NCBI RefSeq assembly: GCF_037975215.1
Contig: NZ_CP150239.1
Location: 720,001-784,000, forward strand
Source of the DNA: Solibacillus sp. FSL R5-0449
GTDB lineage: Bacteria > Bacillota > Bacilli > Bacillales_A > Planococcaceae
DNA length: 64,000 nucleotides
Reading direction: 5' to 3'
A model generated the notes under the pieces. That model was not told where the DNA came from. It did not search any database and saw nothing but the letters and a program-made list of their open reading frames with translations. The stretch's first letter is position 1. Each line of letters opens with the position of its first letter. The translations under genes and the position numbers were made by a program. Below are positions 37,951 through 49,066 of the stretch, piece by piece.

Positions 37951-37958
37951 CTAGTTTA

Positions 37959-38765
37959 TTATAGTTTTAAGCGGTCCTGCAGGAATTTCCCGATGCCGTC
38001 TTCATTGTTCGATAGCGTAATTTCATTGGCGATAGATTTCAAATCGTCGATACCGTTACTCATCGCAACGCCAACGCCGGCATATTCAATCATTTCCATG
38101 TCGTTGTCCTCATCGCCAAATGCAATGATACGATCGCGCGGAATGCCCATTTCTTTTGCAATATAGTCGATGCCTACTGCTTTACTTAACCCTTTATGAA
38201 CAATTTCAATAATCGGGAATGGCGCTCCCCAACGGCGATGCTCAATCAGTTCAGCATGAACATCCTGTAAATGTTGGCGGATGATCGGTGTATTTACATC
38301 ATCGGCTTGAATAAGCAAACTTGTCGGGTCTTCCTTTAATATATCTTTTAGATCGCCGGTTAAAATATTCGGGTTGCCCATATGCAGCAACTGAAGCACA
38401 CCTTCATCTTCACGATGGAGATATACGTCATCCATCACTTCGGCGATTAAGTTGTCATATTCATATTTATGAACGGATTCTACAACATCGTGGACTACAC
38501 TCAAATCCACTGTTGTATGAATGGGTTTCCACATGGGATTTTTAGGATGGTGAATGAGGGCTCCGTTGAAATTGACAATCGGAGTTGTTAAACTCAGCTC
38601 CTGATAATAAAGCTGACTCGCACGATACGGACGTCCTGTCGCAATCATCACCTGATGACCAGCTTCTTTTGCTTTAAACAAAGTTTCCTTTGTCAGCGCA
38701 GAAATCTTTTTCTCGTCCGTCAATAAAGTGCCGTCTAAATCTAATACAATTAAATGTTCGTTCAT
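37959..38765 (-). CDS. yitU: Cof-type HAD phosphatase YitU
   Basis: HAD phosphatases hydrolyse small phosphate esters; B. subtilis YitU is reported to act on a riboflavin-pathway phosphate intermediate. The 268-residue protein has motif I VLDLDGTLLT, motif II MIATGRPY, the lysine in KGLSKAVGIDY and motif IV FGDEDNDMEMI, with a type IIB cap between. Divergent from yitV, as in the B. subtilis yitUVW group. The ribosome site is GGAGG. Confidence 0.9.
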   Translation of the reverse strand: MNEHLIVLDLDGTLLTDEKKISALTKETLFKAKEAGHQVMIATGRPYRASQLYYQELSLTTPIVNFNGALIHHPKNPMWKPIHTTVDLSVVHDVVESVHKYEYDNLIAEVMDDVYLHREDEGVLQLLHMGNPNILTGDLKDILKEDPTSLLIQADDVNTPIIRQHLQDVHAELIEHRRWGAPFPIIEIVHKGLSKAVGIDYIAKEMGIPRDRIIAFGDEDNDMEMIEYAGVGVAMSNGIDDLKSIANEITLSNNEDGIGKFLQDRLKL

Positions 38766-38876
38766 AAGAGTAAGCCTCCTTTAGCCTGGGTATAATTGTA
38801 ACGTGCAAAAATAGCATTCGTCAAAGTTTTGAAACATCGACCAATTTTTGCTAATGTAAACAAAGAGGTGAGAAAT

Positions 38877-39632
38877 TTGATAGTAGATCAAGAACAATGG
38901 AAGTCCATTCCATTACTGCATGTATATGATGAAACGATGGATGAGCAAACACCGGTCGTTATTTTTCTTCATGGTTTTATGAGCGCAAAGGAACATAATT
39001 TACATTACGCTTATCAGTTTGTGCAACGAGGTGTACGTGTTATACTGCCGGATGCATTAATGCATGGTGAGCGTTCAAATGAATTGACGGAAGACCAGAT
39101 GAACTTTAACTTCTGGAAAATTGTATTAAAGTCAGTGGAAGAAGTACATACTATTTATGAAGAATTGAAGCTGAAAAACTTGGCAGGAAATAAGGTTGGC
39201 ATTGCCGGAACTTCAATGGGCGGCATCGTAACATCGGGTTGTTTAGCAATCTATCCATGGATTGAAACAGCAGGTATTTGCATGGGAACGACAAGCTACA
39301 CGAAACTGGCACTCCATCAAGTAGAGGATTTAAAGCAAAAAGGCGTAACATTCCCGCTATCCGAAGAACAGCAATCTGGCCTGATTCAAATGCTGCAAAA
39401 ATTCGATATGGAGCAGCATGAGGAATTATGGGCGAACAAACCGATTATTTTCTGGCATGGGGAGCGTGATACGGTCGTTCCTTATCATATGAGCCGAGAT
39501 TATATTGAACAACTGGAAAAAGAAAAAAAAGCAGAACATATTACTTATTTGGCAGAACGAAAAGCTGGGCATGCGGTATCAAGAAACGGGATTTTGCAAG
39601 TCACGCATTTTATGGCGCATTGTTTGGCATAA
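38877..39632 (+). CDS. yitV: Alpha/beta hydrolase YitV
   Basis: The 251-residue protein is an alpha/beta hydrolase with the oxyanion segment VVIFLHGFMSAKE, nucleophile GIAGTSMGGIV, aspartate in HGERDTVVP and histidine in RKAGHAVS, so the catalytic triad is complete. Such proteins are esterases; the natural substrate is unknown. The TTG at 38877 is 6 bases behind AGAGGTGAG and is preferred to the ATG at 38829, which has no ribosome site. It lies between yitU and yitW. Confidence 0.88.
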   Translation: MIVDQEQWKSIPLLHVYDETMDEQTPVVIFLHGFMSAKEHNLHYAYQFVQRGVRVILPDALMHGERSNELTEDQMNFNFWKIVLKSVEEVHTIYEELKLKNLAGNKVGIAGTSMGGIVTSGCLAIYPWIETAGICMGTTSYTKLALHQVEDLKQKGVTFPLSEEQQSGLIQMLQKFDMEQHEELWANKPIIFWHGERDTVVPYHMSRDYIEQLEKEKKAEHITYLAERKAGHAVSRNGILQVTHFMAHCLA

Positions 39633-39688
39633 AGCATACGTTCTGCTATGATAAACAATAACACCAAGGCGAAAGGGGAAATTTAAAA

Positions 39689-40003
39689 ATGGCAATTGAT
39701 CACGATATGAAAGAAAGTATGTTAGGTGCATTGGAAAACGTAATTGACCCTGAGTTAGGCATTGATATCGTCAACTTAGGTTTAGTATATGAAGTGGATT
39801 TAACAGACGAGGGCTTAGCAACTGTTACAATGACATTAACATCAATGGGCTGTCCGCTTGCACCGGTTATCGTTGACCAAGTAACAACGGCACTTAGCGA
39901 ATTACCGGAAATTAAAGAAGTAAAAGTTGATATCGTATGGCAACCGGCATGGTCTAAAGACAATATGTCCCGTTATGCAAAAATGGCATTAGGCATTCGT
40001 TAA
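39689..40003 (+). CDS. yitW: MIP18/DUF59 iron-sulphur assembly protein YitW
   Basis: The 104-residue protein is a DUF59 (SufT/PaaD-like) protein with the family motifs NVIDPELGIDIVNLGLVY and TSMGCPLAP. The conserved cysteine in GCPL is kept. Family members help mature iron-sulphur proteins. It forms the third gene of the yitUVW neighbourhood, with 56 bases to yitV. Confidence 0.92.
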   Translation: MAIDHDMKESMLGALENVIDPELGIDIVNLGLVYEVDLTDEGLATVTMTLTSMGCPLAPVIVDQVTTALSELPEIKEVKVDIVWQPAWSKDNMSRYAKMALGIR

Positions 40004-40030
40004 TAAGAAGTGAATAAATAAATTGAAATT

Positions 40031-40070
40031 CGGTCATTTTGCATATAGGCAAAGTGATCGATTTTTTTTA
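40031..40070 (+). terminator. Likely terminator after yitW
   Basis: CGGTCATTTTGC pairs imperfectly with GCAAAGTGATCG, followed by ATTTTTTTT. Confidence 0.65.
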
Positions 40071-40102
40071 GAACTTTTACGAAGAAAACAGGGCGTAATT
40101 AT

Positions 40103-40154
40103 TTGTTGTTTGACCATCTTTGACTTATAATTAAATTAATCAAAAAAGGTCAAA
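40103..40154 (+). promoter_or_regulatory. clpB promoter with two CtsR operators
   Basis: TTGTTG (40103-40108) and TATAAT (40126-40131) are 17 bases apart. The spacer (40109-40125) is exactly a CtsR operator on the minus strand: AGTCAAA-GAT-GGTCAAA, a full match to RGTCAAANANRGTCAAA. A second one, AATCAAA-AAA-GGTCAAA (40138-40154), lies on the plus strand over the predicted start of transcription with one mismatch. CtsR is the class III heat-shock repressor of clp genes. Confidence 0.9.
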
Positions 40155-40175
40155 CTAAAGGAAAGGGTGCACTCA

Positions 40176-42305
40176 ATGCAATTTAACCAAACACAAGATA
40201 ATCGTCCGCCATTAGAACAATTTGGACGCAACTTAATTGAACAAGTAAAAAACGGTAAGATGGATCCGGTTATTGGACGAGATGAGGAAATCCGGAACGT
40301 CATTCGTATTCTGTCACGTAAAACAAAAAACAACCCTGTCCTCATCGGTGAGCCGGGTGTTGGTAAAACAGCAATCGTCGAAGGGCTGGCACAACGAATT
40401 GTTAGACAGGACGTTCCGGAAGGATTGAAGGATGCGGAGCTTTATGAACTGGATATGAGCGCACTGATTGCAGGGGCATCGTATCGCGGGCAGTTTGAAG
40501 AGCGGCTGAAATCTGTTTTGAAGCAAGTGAAGGAATCCGATGGGCGAATCATTTTATTCATCGATGAAATCCATACAATTGTCGGTGCAGGGAAAACGGA
40601 CGGAGCAATGGATGCGGGAAATATGCTGAAACCAATGCTTGCACGTGGTGAACTGCATTGTATTGGAGCAACAACATTGGATGAATACCGTATGTATATT
40701 GAGAAAGATCCTGCATTGGAACGCCGCTTCCAGCAAGTAATGGTGCGAGAACCTTCTATTGAAGATACGGTTTCTATTTTACGCGGAATAAAAGACCGTT
40801 TTGAAGAACATCACCGTGGTGTTCGCATACATGACCGTGCGATTATTGCAGCGGCTCAACTGGCAAACCGTTACATTACCGACCGCTTTTTACCGGATAA
40901 AGCAATTGATCTTGTCGATGAAGCATGTGCAATGATCCGCATTGAAATCGATTCAATGCCGCAGGAACTGGATCAGTTAACACGCCGCCTGACACAGCTT
41001 AAAATTGAGCAGCAGGCACTGAAAAAAGAAAAAGACGATGCGAGTAAAAAACGTCTGGAAATGATTACAGATGAAATAGATACATTGGAAGTATCGATTA
41101 AGTCAATGAAGGAACAGTGGGAACTCGAGAAAAACGGCCTGCAAATCGTTCGTGACAAAAAAGATGAACTGAAAAAAATGGAAGCCGAGCGCGATGACTT
41201 ATTTATTTCCGGCAGTAATTTAGCGCGGGCAAGTGAGCTTCAATACAGTAAAATACCACAGCTTGAAAAGGAAATCGCCGAACTGGAACTGCAGCTGAAA
41301 CAGTCGGAAGGGAACCGGATGCTGCGTGAAGAGGTAACCGAAGAAGAAATCGCTAAAATAATTTCACGCTGGACAGGTATTCCGGTAACGAAACTTGTTG
41401 AAGGTGAACGTGAAAAACTGCTCCGTTTAAAAGATACGCTGCATGAACGGGTAGTTGGTCAGGACGATGCGGTAACTTATGTGACGGAAGCCGTTTGGCG
41501 TGCGCGTTCCGGTATTAAAGACCCGAATAAGCCGATCGGAAGCTTCCTGTTCCTCGGTCCAACAGGTGTCGGGAAAACGGAACTGGCAAAAGCATTGGCG
41601 GCACAACTGTTCGATTCAGAAGACCATTTTATCCGCATTGATATGAGCGAGTATATGGAGAAACATTCTGTATCACGGCTAGTCGGAGCTCCTCCAGGCT
41701 ATATTGGCTATGAAGAAGGCGGTCAGCTGACAGAAGCGGTTCGCCGTAATCCATATTCTGTTGTTCTGCTGGATGAAATCGAAAAGGCGCATCCGGATGT
41801 TGCGAATATTTTACTGCAAGTACTTGATGATGGCCGTATTACCGATAGCCAAGGACGGATCGTCAACTTTACGAATACCGTTATCATCTTGACATCCAAT
41901 ATCGGCTCACAGTTTTTACTGGAAGCGTCAGAAGAAGTGGAACAGCTTGTCCAAGCGGCATTGCGCCAGCACTTTAAGCCGGAGTTGTTAAACCGGATGG
42001 ATGATATTATTATGTTCCATGCATTATCGAATGAGCACTTCCATAAAATTGCCTGGAAATATGTAAAACAGCTTCAAGATCGGGTCGCAGAACAGGAAAT
42101 TACATTGTCTGTTGATGGGGAAGTGGTAGACTGGATTGTGAAGCACGGAATTGATCCGCAGTTTGGTGCACGTCCGCTTAAACGCTTCGTCCAACGCCAT
42201 TTGGAAACAATTGTTGCCCGTGAGCTGTTAAAAGGTGAAGTTACAGCGGGCGGAAGCTTATCGATTAAACTGGAAAATGAAGAGTTAGTCATAAAAACAA
42301 ATTAA
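40176..42305 (+). CDS. clpB: ClpB-type disaggregase lacking the N-terminal domain
   Basis: ClpB rescues aggregated proteins together with DnaK. The 709-residue protein has two AAA+ modules (Walker [14 protein letters not shown] near residue 60 and [13 protein letters not shown] near 465), with a long coiled-coil M domain between (about 265-380; begins [20 protein letters not shown]). It begins right before the first AAA+ module and lacks the roughly 150-residue Clp N domain. It also lacks the zinc finger of ClpE and an obvious ClpP-binding IGF loop, so it is ClpB-like, not ClpC or ClpE. The ATG at 40176 lies behind AAAGGAAAGGG. CtsR sites in its promoter indicate heat and stress induction. 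Confidence 0.9.
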   Translation: MQFNQTQDNRPPLEQFGRNLIEQVKNGKMDPVIGRDEEIRNVIRILSRKTKNNPVLIGEPGVGKTAIVEGLAQRIVRQDVPEGLKDAELYELDMSALIAGASYRGQFEERLKSVLKQVKESDGRIILFIDEIHTIVGAGKTDGAMDAGNMLKPMLARGELHCIGATTLDEYRMYIEKDPALERRFQQVMVREPSIEDTVSILRGIKDRFEEHHRGVRIHDRAIIAAAQLANRYITDRFLPDKAIDLVDEACAMIRIEIDSMPQELDQLTRRLTQLKIEQQALKKEKDDASKKRLEMITDEIDTLEVSIKSMKEQWELEKNGLQIVRDKKDELKKMEAERDDLFISGSNLARASELQYSKIPQLEKEIAELELQLKQSEGNRMLREEVTEEEIAKIISRWTGIPVTKLVEGEREKLLRLKDTLHERVVGQDDAVTYVTEAVWRARSGIKDPNKPIGSFLFLGPTGVGKTELAKALAAQLFDSEDHFIRIDMSEYMEKHSVSRLVGAPPGYIGYEEGGQLTEAVRRNPYSVVLLDEIEKAHPDVANILLQVLDDGRITDSQGRIVNFTNTVIILTSNIGSQFLLEASEEVEQLVQAALRQHFKPELLNRMDDIIMFHALSNEHFHKIAWKYVKQLQDRVAEQEITLSVDGEVVDWIVKHGIDPQFGARPLKRFVQRHLETIVARELLKGEVTAGGSLSIKLENEELVIKTN

Positions 42306-42313
42306 GTGTGATG

Positions 42314-42346
42314 AAAGCTTGTACGTGAATGCGTACAAGCTTTTTT
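42314..42346 (+). terminator. Terminator after clpB
   Basis: AAAGCTTGTACG and CGTACAAGCTTT form a perfect stem, then T residues. Confidence 0.95.
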
Positions 42347-42356
42347 GCGTGGGATG

Positions 42357-42553
42357 TTCTAATAAAGCTGAATGATGTTCTAATAAAAATGAAAAAGTTC
42401 CAATAAAAGACGGAAGTTCTAATATAAATGCCCTTTATTCTAATAAGCAGTGCAACTGTTCAAATAAACGGGTCGATTTGTCTAAAAAGATATACAAACC
42501 TTCTAAAATAAGTTAAAAGTCTTCTATTAAAATTCGCGCACCTTCAAAATAGG
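42357..42553 (+). repeat. 21-base-period array D (GTTCTAATAA core)
   Basis: Core TTC positions are 42357, 42378, 42398, 42417, 42438, 42459, about 42480, 42501, 42522 and 42543. Seven of nine intervals are 21; the others are 20 and 19. The core is GTTCTAATAAA, with variants TTCAAATAA and TTCTAAAAT. It fills the gap between the clpB terminator and the terminator facing yjzD, between convergent genes. Confidence 0.88.
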
Positions 42554-42560
42554 CGAAAAT

Positions 42561-42602
42561 AACAAGGGGCTGTCCATTAGTTTTACCGGACAGCCCCTTG
42601 TT
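42561..42602. terminator. Strong hairpin between convergent genes
   Basis: AACAAGGGGCTGTCC and GGACAGCCCCTTGTT form a perfect 15-bp stem around 12 bases. T tails are short on both sides. It most likely ends yjzD on the minus strand. Confidence 0.8.
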
Positions 42603-42607
42603 ATCTA

Positions 42608-42805
42608 TTAGTGATGCTCTGCTTCTGTTTCTGGAGTTGATTCGTTTGGAATGATTGCAGCGATAATAATAACTAATACGCTGAATACTAATGATACGAT
42701 TACGCCATTCATGAAGTTAAAATCTACACTTAATACAGAACTTACTACATAGTTTAGCATTGAAACTAATAAGAATGACCAAAAGAACGTAATGATATAT
42801 TGCAT
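42608..42805 (-). CDS. yjzD: Small membrane protein YjzD (DUF2929)
   Basis: A 65-residue protein with two membrane helices (IITFFWSFLLVSMLNYVV and VIVSLVFSVLVIIIAAII) and an acidic tail ending ETEAEHH. It matches the DUF2929/YjzD family in size and pattern; its function is unknown. The ATG at 42805 follows GAGGTGA. Located upstream of and divergent from fabH, similar to B. subtilis. Confidence 0.8.
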   Translation of the reverse strand: MQYIITFFWSFLLVSMLNYVVSSVLSVDFNFMNGVIVSLVFSVLVIIIAAIIPNESTPETEAEHH

Positions 42806-43170
42806 CAAATTCACCTCATTGAACTTATTTATAACGTTATTGTGAAATTACATCTTCAATATCATACCACAAGCATTCATCAAATTAAAAGGGCGAATCA
42901 AATTATTCTTGAAGTTGTCATAAATGCTTGTTTTTATTGCTTTTTTAAGTAGGAATTAACAAGGGAAATGGGAAAATTAGCTGGAAGCTGTATGTCTAAT
43001 ATTTGAACGATTTTGTCCATTTGTTCTTTAACATTAAATGTAAGAAACGAACCGAAAAAACTTCATCAGCCATTTAATTTCATGAAGATGTGTTAACAAA
43101 TAGTATAGCCATTTTATTCGAACAAAAAACATGTATAAATCCCTAATCCCTCGTTTTCCAGAAATTTTAA

Positions 43171-43215
43171 TTGTGTTCAAAATAATTATGCTCTATAATT
43201 AGTACCAACTACTAA
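43171..43215 (+). promoter_or_regulatory. fabHF promoter with FapR operator
   Basis: TTGTGT (43171-43176), 17 bases, TATAAT (43194-43199). TTAGTACCAACTACTAA (43199-43215) is a 17-base palindrome with TTAGTA/TACTAA arms and matches the FapR site TTAGTACC...TACTAA. It starts on the last base of the -10 box. FapR represses fatty-acid synthesis genes and is released by malonyl-CoA. Confidence 0.9.
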
Positions 43216-43261
43216 TAATTAGTTATATTTTTTGAGTGATGAAAAACAAGGGGGCTATTAT

Positions 43262-44197
43262 ATGAATGCCGGTATTATAGGGATGGGGAAATATGTTCCG
43301 GAAAAAGCTATAGCAAATAAAGATTTTGAAAAAGTATTGGATACATCAGATGAGTGGATTCGTTCTCGTACAGGAATTGAAAACCGTTTTATCGCCGAGA
43401 ATGAAGAAACATCGGATTTAGCATATAAAGCAGCAGTGCAAGCGATCGAAAATGCAGGGATTACACCGGATCAAATCGGCCTTATCATCGTTGCAACAGT
43501 TACACAGGATCAGAATTTCCCGGGTGTGGCGTGCCAAATTCAAGAGCGACTTGGAATTTCGGGATGTGGTGCGATGGACGTGTCCGCTGCGTGCTCAGGA
43601 TTTATTTATGGAACGGCCATTGCAAAACAATTTATTGAGAGTAATAGCTATGAATATATATTAGTAGTAGGTGTTGAAAAACTGTCGAAAATTGTGGATT
43701 GGGATGACCGCAACACAGCTGTTCTATTTGGAGATGGCGCAAGTGCGGCGATTCTCGGCAAAGTTTCGGAAGGGCGCGGAATTTTATCGTTCGAACTTGG
43801 AGCTGACGGAACAGGTGGAAAGCATCTTTATTTAAATCCTGAAAATCATATTACAATGAACGGTCGTGAAGTATTTAAATTTGCTGTTCGTCAAATGGGC
43901 GAATCTGCCGTAAATGTACTCGAAAAGGCTGGCCTGACGAAGGAAGATGTCGATTATTTAGTACCGCATCAGGCGAACATCCGCATTATGGAAGCCGCAA
44001 GAGAACGTCTAGAATTACCAGAGGAAAAAATGTCGAAAACAATCCAGAAATACGGGAATACATCTGCCGCTTCAATCGGTATTTCAATCGTAGAAGATTT
44101 GGAATCAGGGAAAATCAAAGATGATGATATCGTTGTTTTGGTAGGTTTCGGCGGAGGCCTTACATGGGGCGCACTTGCGTTAAAGTGGGGTAAATAA
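43262..44197 (+). CDS. fabH: Beta-ketoacyl-ACP synthase III
   Basis: FabH condenses acetyl- or branched acyl-CoA with malonyl-ACP to begin fatty acid synthesis. The 311-residue protein has the complete Cys-His-Asn triad: [21 protein letters not shown] and [10 protein letters not shown]. The ATG at 43262 is behind AAGGGGG; the frame is open for ten further codons without a ribosome site. It heads a probable operon with fabF under FapR control. Confidence 0.97.
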   Translation: MNAGIIGMGKYVPEKAIANKDFEKVLDTSDEWIRSRTGIENRFIAENEETSDLAYKAAVQAIENAGITPDQIGLIIVATVTQDQNFPGVACQIQERLGISGCGAMDVSAACSGFIYGTAIAKQFIESNSYEYILVVGVEKLSKIVDWDDRNTAVLFGDGASAAILGKVSEGRGILSFELGADGTGGKHLYLNPENHITMNGREVFKFAVRQMGESAVNVLEKAGLTKEDVDYLVPHQANIRIMEAARERLELPEEKMSKTIQKYGNTSAASIGISIVEDLESGKIKDDDIVVLVGFGGGLTWGALALKWGK

Positions 44198-44207
44198 GAA
44201 CGTGAAT

Positions 44208-44272
44208 GTGGGGGAAAGAACGAATACTAAAATCGTCACGTCCTGTGGCAATGAATTCGTGTCCTGCCCCCC
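44208..44272. repeat. Hairpin repeat element between fabH and fabF
   Basis: An outer GTGGGGG/CCCCCC pair and an inner ACGAAT/ATTCGT pair enclose CACGTCCTGTGGCAA (44237-44251), which is identical to 6570-6584 in the element before prfB. The two elements share the core and the nested design but not the arms. Confidence 0.6.
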
Positions 44273-44335
44273 GACCGGAATTGAAAATAAACCTTTAAAT
44301 AGGAAAGAACTTAACTTAGAAAAGGGTGTTAAATA

Positions 44336-45577
44336 ATGGAGAAAAGAAGAGTTGTTGTTACAGGAATCGGTGCAGTATCGCCAGTAGGAAACAGTGCAGA
44401 GCAAGCATGGGAAAATGTAATTGCAGGCAAGTCTGGTATTGGACCATTAACACGTGTGGATGTGAGTAAATTTCCAGTTTCTGTAGCTGCAGAAGTAAGA
44501 GATTTTAATATAGAAGATTATATCGAGAAGAAAGAAGCACGCAAAATGGACCGCTTTACACATTATGCGATCGCTGCTTCTATGATGGCCGCAAAAGATG
44601 CCAACTTGACGATTACTGAAGAAATGGCGCCGCGTGTAGGTGTATGGATCGGTTCAGGTATCGGCGGAATGGAAACACATGAACAGCAGTTTTTAACTTT
44701 CCAGGAACGCGGTGTACGCCGTGTAAGTCCATTTTTCGTACCGATGATGATTCCGGATATGGCTTCTGGACAAGTTTCGATTTATCTTGGTGCAAAAGGG
44801 GTAAACTCTTGTTCCGTAACAGCATGTGCATCGGGAACAAACTCTATTGGTGACGCATTTAAAGTAATTGAGCGTGGCGACGCGGATGTCATGATTACAG
44901 GTGGAGCAGAGGCACCAATCGTCACAATGGCGGTAGCAGGCTTTTGTGCAAACACAGCGTTATCGCTGAATTCGGATACTGCAACTGCATCACGTCCATT
45001 CGATAAAAACCGTGACGGCTTCGTTATTGGCGAAGGTGCTGGGATTTTAATTCTGGAAGAGTATGAACATGCAAAAGCGCGCGGTGCAAAAATTTACGGC
45101 GAGGTTGTTGGGTATGGTTCGACAGGGGATGCCCACCATATTACAGCACCGGCTCCAAACGGTGAAGGTGCAGCACGTGCAATGCAAATGGCAATCGATG
45201 ATGCACAAGTATCACCTGACCGAGTGGGTTATATTAATGCACACGGTACGAGTACACCATATAATGACTTATTTGAAACACAGGCAGTTAAAACTGTGTT
45301 TGGTGACCATGCCTATAAGTTGGCGATGAGCTCAACGAAAAGTATGACTGGCCATTTATTAGGGGCAGCGGGTGGTATTGAAGCGATCTTCACGGTACTA
45401 GCATTGAAGGAAGGTATTTTGCCGCCAACTATGAATTTACATGAACCGGATCCGGAATGTGATCTGGACTATGTACCAAATGCCGCAAGAAAAGCAGAAG
45501 TAGAATATGCGTTAAGCAACTCACTTGGTTTCGGCGGACATAATGCTTGTTTACTATTCAAAAAATTTACAGATTAA
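44336..45577 (+). CDS. fabF: Beta-ketoacyl-ACP synthase II
   Basis: FabF elongates acyl-ACP chains by condensation with malonyl-ACP. The 413-residue protein has the Cys-His-His triad in [25 protein letters not shown] and [14 protein letters not shown], plus [10 protein letters not shown] at the C-terminus. It follows fabH as in B. subtilis. The ATG lies behind AAAAGGGTG. A perfect terminator follows. Confidence 0.98.
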   Translation: MEKRRVVVTGIGAVSPVGNSAEQAWENVIAGKSGIGPLTRVDVSKFPVSVAAEVRDFNIEDYIEKKEARKMDRFTHYAIAASMMAAKDANLTITEEMAPRVGVWIGSGIGGMETHEQQFLTFQERGVRRVSPFFVPMMIPDMASGQVSIYLGAKGVNSCSVTACASGTNSIGDAFKVIERGDADVMITGGAEAPIVTMAVAGFCANTALSLNSDTATASRPFDKNRDGFVIGEGAGILILEEYEHAKARGAKIYGEVVGYGSTGDAHHITAPAPNGEGAARAMQMAIDDAQVSPDRVGYINAHGTSTPYNDLFETQAVKTVFGDHAYKLAMSSTKSMTGHLLGAAGGIEAIFTVLALKEGILPPTMNLHEPDPECDLDYVPNAARKAEVEYALSNSLGFGGHNACLLFKKFTD

Positions 45578-45584
45578 TAATAAT

Positions 45585-45623
45585 AAAAAACGAACGTGCT
45601 TCTTCTATCGCACGTTCGTTTTT
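45585..45623 (+). terminator. Terminator after fabF
   Basis: AAAAACGAACGTGC and GCACGTTCGTTTTT form a perfect stem around ten bases. Confidence 0.95.
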
Positions 45624-45649
45624 CGTATAGTTGTACGAAGGATGGTGTT

Positions 45650-47098
<1,449 letters not shown>

Positions 47099-47104
47099 GA
47101 AAGG

Positions 47105-47134
47105 ATTATAACGTAACTCATGAAAAGAAAGCAA
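47105..47134 (-). promoter_or_regulatory. Promoter of the trpS leader
   Basis: On the minus strand TTGCTT (plus 47129-47134), 18 bases, TATAAT (plus 47105-47110). Confidence 0.7.
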
Positions 47135-47345
47135 TTGTTTTATTTAAAGAAAAAGGAATAAAATGAATTGGAAATGGAAATAGTAGTAAATAGTTAATTA
47201 TCGCGCCATATTATCTGATTTTTTTCTCAATTAAGATTTGATAATTGAGAAAAAACTTCGGAAATCTATACGTTTTATTTTACTATTTTATGGGTAAAAT
47301 TTGTTATGGCACAAAATTATAAAAAAGGTGCTTATTAGAGAGAAA

Positions 47346-47368
47346 TACGTAATAAAATTTATTACGTA
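47346..47368. promoter_or_regulatory. Perfect 23-base palindrome upstream of spx
   Basis: TACGTAATAAA and TTTATTACGTA are perfect inverted arms around a single A. It lies 15 bases before TTGACA (47383-47388). It could be an operator for spx; I cannot name the regulator. The flanking gap (47111-47544) is otherwise AT-rich and holds only likely spx promoter elements, with TATAAT at 47417-47422 but no well-spaced -35. Confidence 0.55.
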
Positions 47369-47544
47369 ACTTGAATTATTTATTGACAATGTATATTCAA
47401 ACATGGGTTATTCATGTATAATGGGTACAGAATCTTAAATTAAATTAATTCTAAATTAAGTTTTACTTATACATTTATGCTTCTATATTAACAGAAGCAG
47501 CATCTAGCAATTGAATTGAAATCAATTAGAGAGGGAGTGAGCCA

Positions 47545-47943
47545 ATGTTAGTAACATTATTTACTTCACCAAGTTGTACTTCATGTCGAAAAGCAAAAGC
47601 ATGGTTAGAGGAACATGATATCCCATATACAGAACGCAACATTTTTTCCGAGCCACTTACAATTAGTGAAATCAAAGAGATTTTACGAATGACAGAAGAT
47701 GGTACCGATGAAATTATCTCAACACGTTCGAAAATTTTCCAGAAGTTGAATGTCGATGTTGAAACATTGCCATTACAACGATTATATGAGCTTATTCAGG
47801 AATATCCGGGACTATTACGTCGTCCGATTATTTTAGATGAAAAACGTCTGCAAGTCGGTTATAACGAAGACGAAATTCGTCGATTCCTGCCTCGTAAAGT
47901 ACGAGCGTACCAGTTGCAAGAAGCCCAACGCATGGTTAATTAA
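47545..47943 (+). CDS. spx: Transcription regulator Spx
   Basis: Spx binds RNA polymerase alpha and redirects transcription in disulfide stress; ClpXP degrades it with help of SpxH/YjbH. The 132-residue protein has the redox switch [11 protein letters not shown] (CxxC), the ArsC-like fold and the RRPIILD segment. The ATG follows GAGGGAGTG. The adaptor SpxH is encoded at 52824-53645. Confidence 0.97.
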   Translation: MLVTLFTSPSCTSCRKAKAWLEEHDIPYTERNIFSEPLTISEIKEILRMTEDGTDEIISTRSKIFQKLNVDVETLPLQRLYELIQEYPGLLRRPIILDEKRLQVGYNEDEIRRFLPRKVRAYQLQEAQRMVN

Positions 47944-47956
47944 ATAGATCGCTCAT

Positions 47957-47999
47957 GATGTTACGGATGCATATTGTGCAATTGTAGCATCTTTTTTTT
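47957..47999 (+). terminator. Terminator after spx
   Basis: GATGTTAC pairs with GTAGCATC (one G-T), followed by a T run. Confidence 0.8.
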
Positions 48000-48125
48000 A
48001 TTTTAGAACATATTAGAAAGAGACCTTAAGGACTTGATTTAAAGTGTTTCGTGCAATACAATTTCAATTATTCAAATAATTTACGATGAATAATGTTTTT
48101 CCTTTTCATTTTAATCCAATCCATC

Positions 48126-48232
48126 ATACAATAGAGTTATAGATACTTCTAATATTAAAAGTATCTGGGTTCCGATGCAATAGAACGCCATATTGTATGC
48201 CACTTGGAAATAAAGCGACGTTCTATACAATG
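48126..48232 (+). other. Structured leader of mecA
   Basis: TACAATAGA near 48127 could be a -10. Downstream are a hairpin AGATACTT/AAGTATCT (48141-48166) and two interleaved pairings: ATAGAACG (48180-48187) with CGTTCTAT (48219-48226), and ATTGTAT (48191-48197) with ATACAAT (48225-48231). The two cannot nest; they could form a pseudoknot or be mutually exclusive. AT-rich sequence makes chance pairing possible. Confidence 0.4.
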
Positions 48233-48255
48233 ACTGTGAAGGGAGTTGAGGTCTA

Positions 48256-48909
48256 ATGGACATCGAACGCATTAATGAAAATACGCTAAAATTATTTATT
48301 ACGTATAGTGATATCGAGGACCGCGGTTATACACGCGAAGAAATCTGGTACAATCGCGCAAAAGGTGAAGAGCTTTTCTGGGATATCATTGGTGAAATAA
48401 ATACAGATGATTATTTCGATTTAGATGGTCCAATTTGGATTCATATTAACGCTTCAGAAAGTGGATTGGAAGTCGTTGTTACACGCGCGTCTGTAGGTAA
48501 TGACTCCGAAACTTCTTCAATGCCCGGCAGCTTTGAAGATGACCTTCATATATCAGATCAATTAAATGAAATGGAAGAATCGATCTTCAATGCGATTGGC
48601 AAAGCGGCAAAAGAGGAAGAACAATCGCTTGAAAACGCACGATTCCGATTTAAAGATATTGACGAACTAATACCTCTTGCAAAACGCGCAGCACCTTTAG
48701 GAATAGAGTCTGTGTTGTATAAATGGGAGGACTACTACTATTTATATGTAGATTTAAAAGATTTGGAAAGCCAGGAAGCGAGAAATATCATCGCTTTATG
48801 TACTGAATATTTACAGGCTTCCAAAATTACAGCGCATCGCCTTGAAGAGTATGGGGAAACAATCATTGCTGAAGACTGCTTCGAAACAATCATTACGTAT
48901 TTTGAGTAG
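48256..48909 (+). CDS. mecA: Adaptor protein MecA
   Basis: MecA brings substrates such as ComK to ClpC-ClpP. The 217-residue protein has the N-terminal substrate-binding domain (MDIERINENTLKLFITYSDI) and the C-terminal ClpC-binding domain (about 130-217; FKDIDELIPLAKRA). An acidic variable linker lies between. The ATG follows GAAGGGAG. Two ComK-like proteins are encoded 40-47 kb upstream in this window. No clpC or clpP gene is present here. Confidence 0.96.
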   Translation: MDIERINENTLKLFITYSDIEDRGYTREEIWYNRAKGEELFWDIIGEINTDDYFDLDGPIWIHINASESGLEVVVTRASVGNDSETSSMPGSFEDDLHISDQLNEMEESIFNAIGKAAKEEEQSLENARFRFKDIDELIPLAKRAAPLGIESVLYKWEDYYYLYVDLKDLESQEARNIIALCTEYLQASKITAHRLEEYGETIIAEDCFETIITYFE

Positions 48910-48924
48910 GAAGAGCAGTTTACG

Positions 48925-48953
48925 AAAGCCACCTGAGTTTAGGTGGCTTTTTT
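48925..48953 (+). terminator. Terminator after mecA
   Basis: AAGCCACCT and AGGTGGCTT form a perfect stem, then TTTTTG. Confidence 0.95.
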
Positions 48954-49066
48954 GTATTGGTCTTTGAGAAGGAATACTTTGAAAAAGCAAGTTTCCAATA
49001 GTTACTATTCATAAGTTGAAAAAGACTATGCATTTCAATAAGATGGATAAAAAGGAGTCGAGGCAA

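Noticed and set aside
47383-47422. TTGACA and TATAAT as one spx promoter
   Set aside because: The boxes are 28 bases apart, too far for one promoter; they may belong to two overlapping promoters.
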